NCBI GenBank assembly: GCA_030432235.1
Contig: JAUIHT010000012.1
Coordinates: 1 to 64,000, forward strand
From: Verrucomicrobiia bacterium
GTDB taxonomy: Bacteria; Verrucomicrobiota; Verrucomicrobiia; Opitutales; Cerasicoccaceae
Length of the DNA stretch: 64,000 bases
Reading direction: 5' to 3'
In this document: one piece after another, positions 28,701-34,211 of the stretch
How positions within the stretch are numbered: position 1 is the first letter of the stretch
Layout of the letters: every line of letters begins with the position of its first letter
Notes under the pieces: generated by a model
The model's input: the letters and a program-made list of their open reading frames with translations, nothing else
What the model was told of the DNA's origin: nothing
Database searches by the model: none
Position numbers and translations under genes: made by a program

Positions 28701-29146
28701 GCCCGATTGTCCATGCGGGATGGATACTCAGGTATGACAATACGATAATCTACCCTCCCTTCGCGGATAAGGCTAATCGGCATGCGCTCCCCCTGTGGCG
28801 CGAGCGTATTCTTCCACTCTGTCCAATTATTGCTGGGCTCGTGCAACACACTTTCGGCCCAACCGGGTATTGCACTATTTCCATCCCACACCCCAAGGTC
28901 CAACCCAAGCGCTTCTGCCCGGGAGATATCAACTGCATCCTCAATCCTATTATTTGCCATCGATACCGGGGCAGCCCCAGATCCATGATGCGATTCTTCC
29001 ACGACCGATTTTTTCAATTCCGGCGGCTTGGCCTGTACCGTATGTTCACTACGGTCAACATCACACCCACAAACTGCCACAGTGAGGCCAAGGCCAACAG
29101 CTCCGACAAGAGGCCACTGGCTATATCTTTTTGCCCTAACTATCAT
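25781..29146 (-). CDS. DUF4838 lipoprotein (alpha-glucuronidase-like) with laminin-G-like tail
   Basis: A 1121-aa lipoprotein with a signal peptide and lipobox near VAVCGC. Residues 120-250 form a GH67/GH20-like N-terminal domain (DNRAASELQLWLSKVTGMTLPI, then IAFLEEDIGVRWYTP). The large DUF4838 domain follows (YHQHGVASGYLAHTFHKLVPP, VSPMDWGNDCECEDCQ, HLAIWMYPSQYANSYAPMPS). Near 800-910 there is a galactose-binding-like module (EQAWVYINGEYVGEH), and residues 940-1121 form a concanavalin/laminin-G-like domain (HWTIQFDFRISGQL). This resembles cell-surface glucuronidase-type enzymes of Verrucomicrobiota and Planctomycetota. The catalytic residues are not certain. It lies upstream of the GH42-like gene in the same transcript. 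Confidence 0.75.
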   Translation of the reverse strand: MIVRAKRYSQWPLVGAVGLGLTVAVCGCDVDRSEHTVQAKPPELKKSVVEESHHGSGAAPVSMANNRIEDAVDISRAEALGLDLGVWDGNSAIPGWAESVLHEPSNNWTEWKNTLAPQGERMPISLIREGRVDYRIVIPEYPSRMDNRAASELQLWLSKVTGMTLPIISDATEPQPREINVGLTNRLTESDVTFVESLGVGGYAIMLYGERILMLGRDNPMNAVIAFLEEDIGVRWYTPHGSIRSDWHEREEMLNAVPWGDDGVTRIPSIKSGEVSVVPRSYTPPVEIRTLMWGYAFRPWGLRNRINGGAVDSLSQYSTPYHQHGVASGYLAHTFHKLVPPAQYFETHPEYYSLVGDERRWKRAQLCLSNPEVAEVAASNATRVLQGLAPTQRVINVSPMDWGNDCECEDCQAIIEETGSYSGLLLTFVNRIAQKVGQKVPDAKIETLAYWQSRQPPLGMPPLEPNVQVRLCLGRGSQFDWPYHSYYDPMFASADASSQWTDVSEIELFEEWRELSPHLAIWMYPSQYANSYAPMPSIRALAENIEFAATQGVEDIFVQHGTADVPRQPMREWVIAKLLWDPSLDAENLMLDFIYGGYYGDAASEVARYNELMWAHCAAYTDFSRRRDWIYTVYDEAMFSHDFLAEAREMLNRGISLAKTDEVRDRVKALLLGVVYVEAAQLYMEMRDGAVPPDEDRYERVCRELEVLCGELNVQTLNFYDGSTRVREASKFIEMMRVERMLRLSDGAISPDAWGEWTFSWESGTEDNAAPVKLPLAEADDAWGSVSVPAFLSETAAGNKIGYGTYQTSISLDDEQAHQGIELRFGGVDEQAWVYINGEYVGEHTLESEFEVGEEITTDTLWDRPFSIQVDPQFLHAGSNRIQVRIHNSAYNSGIHKPVRAYPLLSTTPDDNWHYFEDFSDARVGDVPAGWRRLVQSDGTREYGTAEVARNELGSTLRISDQRSNVVVWSERDDVIPAGEHWTIQFDFRISGQLIFNGADNAEFSAANSGALLGLKKGKPGAGEFVPLLQLDNAEVPGGEVALRGMGEVIDPSLEPHKWYRVTIKRSATKWEFYLNDALIVTKQENIPDLSGFAFGSFVDWKHRMEDVEIRNFGIIKQPRI

Positions 29147-29179
29147 GATCGCTTCGGTGAAAATCTTCCGTCAAATACA

Positions 29180-29198
29180 GGCACAGCTCACCTGTGCC
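29180..29198. terminator. Hairpin between PEP-CTERM gene and DUF4838 gene
   Basis: A perfect 7-bp inverted repeat, GGCACAG/CTGTGCC, around a 5-base loop, lies in the 107-base gap. The following T-run is weak, so it may be a partial terminator or mRNA-processing hairpin that lowers expression of the downstream operon relative to the PEP-CTERM gene. Confidence 0.4.
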
Positions 29199-29253
29199 AC
29201 ATATGACTAATGTGGATAAATCTGCAACAAGTGGTAGCGGTTATTCCGAGTCC

Positions 29254-30096
29254 TTAAGCTCGATTACGCAATCTACGCACGCCTACCAAAACCACGCAGA
29301 GAATGCCGCCAGCGAGGCTAAAAGCATTCGACTCGGGAATCGCGAATGTCACATCGTCGATTGACAGAACGGGGGAATTGCCGGTGGAGCCGCCTGGCAC
29401 ATCACGCCAGAATGCAAACTGGATATACAGGCTGGTTGAATCACCCCAAGACGCCCCGCTAATCGTAGATGAGAAACTCTCAATCGATTCGTTAATCTGC
29501 GCGTAGTTAAGAATCAGATTCGAGGATGGAGAGCCCAGAGGAGTATAGCTCATGCTCGAGGTTCCACCGAGGCCGCCAGAGCCATCGATCGTCGTAAAGT
29601 CGACATTATTAAAGCTGTAGCTAACCTCTAGCAGCCCGTTTTCTCCGCGAGCAAGGAATTGAGCGGCCTCGTATCCCAAGCTAAACTCACTGACTTCGCT
29701 ACCCGTGTTATTGATAAGCTCTAAGGTAAAGAATACGTTACCTGGGGCACTGCCCGTACGGTTACCAAAACGGGTATCACCATCCAGCCCACTGGGCCCG
29801 TTTATCTGCAAAGACTTGATAAAATCTCCGCTGGAGCTATCACCGAGAGTCGCAGAGGATGAAGTGCCGGCGAACCCAGCTCGATAGTTACCATTGGCTA
29901 CAGCATTTGAGCTTGTTACCGTCCAGCCAGGCAGAGTCGAATTGTCCACCCAGGGGGTCTGCAGCTGGTTAATCACCAGCGATTGGAAATCCTGTTCGTA
30001 GGTTGGGTTCTCAGATGTAATGGACACTTGGCCGTGCAAACTGCCAATGAGGAATGCGCAAGATAGGAGGGCTACTACTGAATTCGTTTTTTTCAT
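29254..30096 (-). CDS. PEP-CTERM-type exported protein
   Basis: The 280-aa protein has a signal peptide (MKKTNSVVALLSCAFLIGSLHG), a beta-rich body with NTGSEVSEFSLGYEAAQF, and a C-terminal sorting signal IPESNAFSLAGGILC followed by a hydrophobic helix and a basic RRLRNRA end. The motif is PES instead of PEP, a variant seen in Verrucomicrobiota. Exosortase/archaeosortase-type processing at the envelope is expected. It is the first gene of the glycan cluster and its transcript starts at the promoter at 30123-30151. Its function is probably structural or glycan-binding. Confidence 0.85.
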   Translation of the reverse strand: MKKTNSVVALLSCAFLIGSLHGQVSITSENPTYEQDFQSLVINQLQTPWVDNSTLPGWTVTSSNAVANGNYRAGFAGTSSSATLGDSSSGDFIKSLQINGPSGLDGDTRFGNRTGSAPGNVFFTLELINNTGSEVSEFSLGYEAAQFLARGENGLLEVSYSFNNVDFTTIDGSGGLGGTSSMSYTPLGSPSSNLILNYAQINESIESFSSTISGASWGDSTSLYIQFAFWRDVPGGSTGNSPVLSIDDVTFAIPESNAFSLAGGILCVVLVGVRRLRNRA

Positions 30097-30122
30097 GATC
30101 TTTGGGATGCAATTGAGAGGTT

Positions 30123-30151
30123 AGTATAGGATTGGTTTACGAAAGCGTCAC
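30123..30151 (-). promoter_or_regulatory. Candidate promoter of the glycan cluster
   Basis: On the minus strand GTGACG (30146-30151) and TATACT (30123-30128) are 17 bases apart, about 27 bases before the PEP-CTERM ATG. Only a fair consensus match. Confidence 0.35.
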
Positions 30152-30289
30152 CATACTCAAGAATTTGACTCTAGCCTTCAAACAGTATTCAGGATTACAC
30201 GTAACCCCCTTTCGGATCCGATGCGACATGCCCTTGAAATCCTCCGGGATGGGGAAACAGGCTCGAAATTCACTCGGGCTTCTCCTCAC

Positions 30290-30452
30290 AAAAAACCTAA
30301 AAGAATCTAATGGCTGCGATCACGCTTACGCCATCATTCCCAAAGCGACACAAATTCAATACATGAAGCTGAAAGACAACGCAGAATTGATGTCGATTGA
30401 CTACCTGATAGGCACTGTACTCAAACTACGTTCGCCAAAGAAGACTCAGTGA
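30290..30452 (+). pseudogene. Decayed 3' end of an XRE/endonuclease-like regulator
   Basis: The frame reads CDHAYAIIPKATQIQYMKLKD, then NAELMSIDYLIGTVLKLRSPKK, almost identical to the last 48 residues of the regulator at 6350-7033. A weaker match (SLGLLLTKNLKESNG) extends a little upstream, but the helix-turn-helix part is missing. It is a remnant of the same gene in the same position relative to the att-like site. Confidence 0.8.
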
Positions 30453-30624
30453 CGATAGGCAATGGATTTGCCAATTATTTGCCAAAATCCAGACATCTAG
30501 GTGCATTTCTCGTCACATCATTGCACTTGATAGATTTCGCATCATGCTAATAGATAACACTTAATGAATCTAGGAGCATATAGATGAACATCTCATACGG
30601 GTTCGAGTCCCGTCCATCCCGCCA
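30311..30624 (+). repeat. Direct repeat copy 2: regulator 3' end plus tRNA 3' end
   Basis: Matches 6890-7195, with the same order of regulator end, spacer of about 150 bases and att-like core. It marks the right side of the glycan region and the left end of the conjugative element. Confidence 0.75.
30602..30624 (+). other. att-like site: 3' end of a tRNA gene (copy 2)
   Basis: Same 23-base core as at 7173-7195 (22/23). Here the T-arm is perfect (ACGGG-TTCGAGT-CCCGT) and is followed by CCATCCC-G-CCA, but no anticodon or D arm can be folded upstream, so only the 3' third of a tRNA is present. It lies 57 bases before the integrase start, the classical attL-int arrangement. Confidence 0.75.
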
Positions 30625-30643
30625 TTATTCATGGGCTCTAGAG

Positions 30644-30678
30644 TTGACTGTCAGTGAAATTCAGTTAGAATTCACTGA
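30644..30678 (+). promoter_or_regulatory. Integrase promoter with overlapping inverted repeat
   Basis: TTGACT (30644-30649) and TAGAAT (30666-30671) are 16 bases apart. The inverted repeat TCAGTGAAATTC / GAATTCACTGA (30651-30662 and 30668-30678) covers the spacer and -10. Transcription would start about three bases before the ATG at 30682, so the mRNA would be nearly leaderless. The inverted repeat could be an integrase or excisionase arm site or a repressor operator. Confidence 0.45.
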
Positions 30679-30681
30679 TAA

Positions 30682-32115
30682 ATGCCCACGATTCCGAAAC
30701 GTCGCACTTTGCCCAAGCCTTCCGTTTTCCGGAACGCTTCCACTGATCAGTGGGTCTGCGAATACCATGAGTACGACGACAAGGGGCAGCCCCGCGCCCG
30801 GCGCAAATCCTTTGTCCGGGACTTGAAGCGGGAAGGCAAGGAAGCCACCCTCACCGAACAGCGCACGGCAGCGCTGGCCATGCGGGATGAACTGCTTAAG
30901 CAGCAAAGCGAGCAGAAGCGCAAGGAACGCCGGGAACATGAGCAGACCCATCTTACCCCCGTGCAACTGCGCGAGGCCAAGGCGGCCTTTGCGATATTTG
31001 ACCAAATTCAGTACCGCCACAAAAGTCTGGTCGATGCGGTCATCCAATATCGTGACAGCTTGGAGCGCTACGAGGACACACCACAACTTGCCGATTGCGT
31101 CGGCATCTTCCTGGGGCGTAAGCAGGAGGCCGCCGATGCCGGACGCCTGAGCCAACGAACGTTTCAAACCCTGCAACAGCGCTTACAGCATATGCAGCGG
31201 TATTTCGAGGCCAAGCAACCTAATGTAAAAATCGGGGATATTCACTCAAACCACCTGATTGATTATCTGGACGGTCTCGGCGTTAGCCAGCGCACCCTGC
31301 GTAATTACATCACCGATATTGGGAATTTCTTTCATGATGCCTCAGACGAACGCGACAAGAACCGCCTCCTCAAGGAAAACCCCATGGGCGGGGTCGTGCT
31401 GCATTACCGCAAACATAACCATTCCTCCCTGCTCAAACCGACGAGCACCACGCTCAAAATACCGAAAATTCTGCAACTGGAGCAGTCCCAGCACGCACTC
31501 AATATCGCCTATCAGGATCGCAAATATGGCGTTCTCGGCTTTGTCGTCTGCGGGCTATTGCTCGGGATGCGTCCCAGCGAAGTCTTCGACCTGACCGCAG
31601 AGCCGGATTACTGGAAGCGTTTCGTCAGGCTGGACGAGGGCGTTATGCGCATCGAGGGCTTCGGGAAGAAACGCGATCAGCGGGCCATTGTGATGCCGGA
31701 TAATGCGAAAGCCTGGTTAACCCTGATTCACGATAAAGGCTGGCCGCTGTGCTTCAAAGTCAACGCCAGGGGCCGAAATGTCCGCTACATGAACTTTCGC
31801 GCCCGCGCCTACTTGCCCGATAAGGAAGCTGCTGAGCGCCTCATTCCACTGAGGCGCCTGCACAAGCAGGGCAAGAAACTGAATGAGGAGGAGAAGGCCT
31901 TCATGGAGGAATGCAACACGACCCTGCAAGAGTATGAAGACGTTTTACGCCATACCTTTGGGACTAATTACTACTATGATAGCGGTTTCGACAAAAACCG
32001 CACGATTGAGCAGATGGGCCATAGCTCGGAGGTCTTTGTTGAGCACTACCGGGGCCTGCTCAACAACACCAAAGATGCGGAGGCGTATTTTGCACTGCAC
32101 CCGGATAAATTTTAG
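30682..32115 (+). CDS. Tyrosine recombinase/integrase of the element
   Basis: The 477-aa protein has an N-terminal arm- and core-binding region and a catalytic domain with Arg297 (GLLLGMRPSEVFDL), DVLRHTFGTN with Arg423, His447 (EQMGHSSEV) and the nucleophile Tyr456 (VEHYRGLL). The first His of the canonical HxxR box is Asp420 here, a known variation. It lies 57 bases from a tRNA 3'-end att-like site, so it should catalyse integration and excision there. No ribosome site is visible before the ATG, in line with a leaderless message. The strand, position and downstream HTH gene agree with the left end of an integrative conjugative element. Confidence 0.92.
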   Translation: MPTIPKRRTLPKPSVFRNASTDQWVCEYHEYDDKGQPRARRKSFVRDLKREGKEATLTEQRTAALAMRDELLKQQSEQKRKERREHEQTHLTPVQLREAKAAFAIFDQIQYRHKSLVDAVIQYRDSLERYEDTPQLADCVGIFLGRKQEAADAGRLSQRTFQTLQQRLQHMQRYFEAKQPNVKIGDIHSNHLIDYLDGLGVSQRTLRNYITDIGNFFHDASDERDKNRLLKENPMGGVVLHYRKHNHSSLLKPTSTTLKIPKILQLEQSQHALNIAYQDRKYGVLGFVVCGLLLGMRPSEVFDLTAEPDYWKRFVRLDEGVMRIEGFGKKRDQRAIVMPDNAKAWLTLIHDKGWPLCFKVNARGRNVRYMNFRARAYLPDKEAAERLIPLRRLHKQGKKLNEEEKAFMEECNTTLQEYEDVLRHTFGTNYYYDSGFDKNRTIEQMGHSSEVFVEHYRGLLNNTKDAEAYFALHPDKF

Positions 32116-32163
32116 CCCCGGAGCGCTATTGAGAATATCCTATCATAAAGCCGTTGCGCTTGG

Positions 32164-32499
32164 TTAGAAACGCCCCTGCTCATAATCTATCAGGTCACTT
32201 TCGATCTGCTTGAAACTGAACAACAAGGTATGGCCTTTGTTGTTCGGGATTTTGTAGCAGGAGATAACCCGATCATTGACCCATCGGCGGATCGTGTCCT
32301 GCGATTTTCCGAAATACTGCGCCACCTGTTCGATTCCCACCAATGGAGACTGGATGGCGTTGAGCTCATGTAGCTCCCTCTGAATTCCGGCCAGTTCCGC
32401 GCGCAACGCCGCCAGTTCCTGTGTAACGTCGGTGTCCATCGCCGAATGGCGTTCCGTGCTTTCGGGAAAGTGATGGATCGATGCGGTTTGCTGAGTCAT
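32164..32499 (-). CDS. Excisionase-type helix-turn-helix protein
   Basis: The 111-aa protein has a coiled N-terminal part (QELAALRAELAGIQRELHEL) and an excisionase/HTH_17 domain (GIEQVAQYFGKSQDTIRRWVNDRVISCYKI, with wing HTLLFSFKQIESDLIDYE). An internal Met at codon 21 is an alternative start. It is convergent with the integrase, 48 bases past its stop. It probably binds near the att site and directs excision or controls element genes. Confidence 0.75.
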   Translation of the reverse strand: MTQQTASIHHFPESTERHSAMDTDVTQELAALRAELAGIQRELHELNAIQSPLVGIEQVAQYFGKSQDTIRRWVNDRVISCYKIPNNKGHTLLFSFKQIESDLIDYEQGRF

Positions 32500-32589
32500 G
32501 ATGCTGCCAGTTTATCAGAATATGAAGCCCTGAATAGGGAAGCCTGCCGGAGCGAGACTTCCCTATTGTTGCGAATCTCAATTTTACGG

Positions 32590-33042
32590 CTACAGAGCCC
32601 CAGCCTCGGAAAAGCTATAATATCCTTTACCGCCGGGATCATCCCCAGCCTCGCCGATAATGATGTGATCAATCAGATCGATACCGATGATGTTGCCTGC
32701 TTCACGCAATTGGCGCGTCACATGAAGGTCCGCCGAACTTGGAGCGGGATTGCCGGAAGGATGGTTATGGCTGACAATGATGGCACTGGCCCCGGCCAGA
32801 ATGGCGGGGCGGAAGGCCTCGCGGGGATGAACCAGCGCAGAGCTGGCGGTTCCCACCGTTACGGCAATCCGCCCGAAAGGACGGTTCTTGCGGTTGAGTG
32901 GGATGACAATGAACTGTTCCTGCAAGGGATAGGTGTCAAAAGCCCCCCGCAGGTAACGGACAACCGCCGCCGGGTCATCAAGGGAAACCTCCTCGCCTTG
33001 AGCTACCACGCGGTAAACAATACTAGCTTCAAAGATTTTCAT
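32590..33042 (-). CDS. RadC-like JAMM/JAB-domain protein
   Basis: Start at MKIFEASIVYRV, whose ATG overlaps the previous gene's stop as TGATG. The open frame upstream to 33192 is in another gene's region. The 150-aa protein has the JAMM zinc signature: His92, His94, Ser102 and Asp105 in SHNHPSGNPAPSSAD. RadC-like JAB proteins are common in mobile elements and defence islands. Their role in repair is disputed, and a DNA-metabolic or antirestriction role during transfer is possible. It is the second gene of a minus-strand pair that starts behind repeat copy 33312-33540. Confidence 0.85.
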   Translation of the reverse strand: MKIFEASIVYRVVAQGEEVSLDDPAAVVRYLRGAFDTYPLQEQFIVIPLNRKNRPFGRIAVTVGTASSALVHPREAFRPAILAGASAIIVSHNHPSGNPAPSSADLHVTRQLREAGNIIGIDLIDHIIIGEAGDDPGGKGYYSFSEAGAL

Positions 33043-33296
33043 CAGAGAGCCCCCCTTAGCTGCTTCATCAGTTGGACGCCGGAAACGCCCCAGCGCAGGG
33101 AAACAAGATAGAGCGCCTTCGCCGTCCGCTCTAAGGCAGGCAGTTCGCGAATTTCTTCGGCTGCGTCCTGAAGACGCTGATGGTAAAACCATGTCTCGGC
33201 CATCAATTGGTTGTAGACCGGGTGGGAAAAGCGCCCGCGTGGGTCAACCTCGCCCACAAGTCGGTCGGGGCGGCGGTAATAAGTATTCGGTTTCAT
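33042..33296 (-). CDS. Small element protein coupled to RadC
   Basis: An 84-aa basic protein (MKPNTYYRRPDRLVGEVDPRG, ending RWGVSGVQLMKQLRGAL) with a helical middle part. Its stop overlaps the RadC ATG by one base, so the two are translated together. Its start lies about 15 bases inside the end of the duplicated structured segment. No family is recognised. It is unlikely to be an enzyme at this size and more probably a DNA- or protein-binding factor. Confidence 0.55.
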   Translation of the reverse strand: MKPNTYYRRPDRLVGEVDPRGRFSHPVYNQLMAETWFYHQRLQDAAEEIRELPALERTAKALYLVSLRWGVSGVQLMKQLRGAL

Positions 33297-33311
33297 GTTG
33301 CTTGGCTGGTT

Positions 33312-33540
33312 GCGGCTTCCGTGATTGAAAGCCTGCTTTTCCCTGCCAAGCGGCGAGCGAAGCCAAGCGTGCCCGCAGCGATGGCCGTCAGGCCGCCGTC
33401 AACGGTGGAGATTTTTGCGCCGAGCGCGGAAGCAAGGAGCCCATGACGAAGCTGCACAAGCGAACGGAAAAATACGACCTTGACGGCTCGGAGCGAAGGG
33501 CTGGCACAATATTGCTTTCCTGCTGGCAGGAAAGCAGGCG
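33312..33540. repeat. Duplicated 230-bp structured segment, copy 1 (upstream of the RadC operon)
   Basis: About 94% identical to 39050-39279. It starts 15 bases upstream of the minus-strand gene at 33042-33296. Its two ends are complementary (GCCTGCTTTTCCC near one end, GGCAGGAAAGCAGGC at the other), a local hairpin CTTTCCTGC-TG-GCAGGAAAG ends it, and inner GC-rich stems are evident. The position and foldback suggest a shared promoter or leader, possibly a single-stranded-DNA promoter. Confidence 0.8.
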
Positions 33541-33682
33541 CTCAAACCACTGCTCTTACCCCAAAATCTTGGTTCAACTGCCTGTATCGCGCGTCAGTTC
33601 GAGAAGGAAATATCTAAGCAAAGTCAGGGAGTTCCAGCAGCACCGCAGTCTTCATTTACACCTGAAGATAGCCATTGACATG

Positions 33683-33715
33683 TTGCTTGCATCACGATTG
33701 GTTGTTGCTAACAAC
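33683..33715 (+). promoter_or_regulatory. Candidate promoter with operator palindrome for the RM-like module
   Basis: TTGCTT (33683-33688) and TGCTAA (33706-33711) are 17 bases apart. The palindrome GTTGTT-GCT-AACAAC (33701-33715) covers the -10. A Shine-Dalgarno-like AAGGTG precedes the ATG at 33731. This is the arrangement of a self-repressing control gene. Confidence 0.45.
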
Positions 33716-33730
33716 ACTTTAAGGTGTCGC

Positions 33731-34192
33731 ATGCCCATAAAATACACCATAGCCCAGTTGCGTGAGAGTGTCGGTCTTTCTAAAGAAACATTCCGGCATT
33801 GGCGTACGGTGATCCCATTTCTTGAGGAGCTTCAGGGACGTTCCGCTCAAGTTTTGCCCGAACATTTTGTGGCCACAGCGATATTGAACGAAATCAGCGG
33901 ACAATCCGGTATCAAGATAGGGAGCCTCAGTGTTATGTCGGGGACAATTTTTTCGATTTGTCGAGAAATGCCTTGGACAACGTTGGAGTCGGGCTGGCTC
34001 CTGATCGAGCCGGAAAGTCATCGTTGCGAGTTTGTGAATGAGGTTGACCTGCACCAAATACGCAATGTAGTGCTCATTTGCCCACTACTGTCAACTATCC
34101 GACGCCTTAAAGGGATGTTGGCCGTTAACACGATTGCCGGCCCCCAAGAATTCTTGCCCCTTGTCCACGCCCCGGCTGCTGTAACGCCCTAA
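33731..34192 (+). CDS. MerR-type HTH regulator of the RM-like module (153 aa)
   Basis: I use the ATG at 33731, because AAGGTG lies eight bases upstream and the longer open frame to 33443 is inside the duplicated segment. The N-terminus MPIKYTIAQLRESVGLSKETFRHW has the look of a MerR/HTH_17-like domain. About 90 residues follow, with SLSVMSGTIFSIC and WLLIEPES, of unknown fold. It precedes the methyltransferase by 19 bases and faces the same way, so it is probably a control protein for it, comparable in logic to C proteins of restriction-modification systems. The palindrome before its start supports self-regulation. Confidence 0.55.
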   Translation: MPIKYTIAQLRESVGLSKETFRHWRTVIPFLEELQGRSAQVLPEHFVATAILNEISGQSGIKIGSLSVMSGTIFSICREMPWTTLESGWLLIEPESHRCEFVNEVDLHQIRNVVLICPLLSTIRRLKGMLAVNTIAGPQEFLPLVHAPAAVTP

Positions 34193-34211
34193 TAGCTCTG
34201 GAGAATTTTCA

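Noticed and set aside
30540-30625. Complete tRNA or tmRNA gene at the right att-like site
   Set aside because: The T-arm is perfect but no GGGATGG 5' strand, D arm or anticodon arm is present. The 3' end also lacks the tmRNA-type CTCCACCA ending.
33443-33730. Longer N-terminus for the RM-like regulator
   Set aside because: It runs into the duplicated non-coding segment. AAGGTG and the ATG at 33731 fit better.
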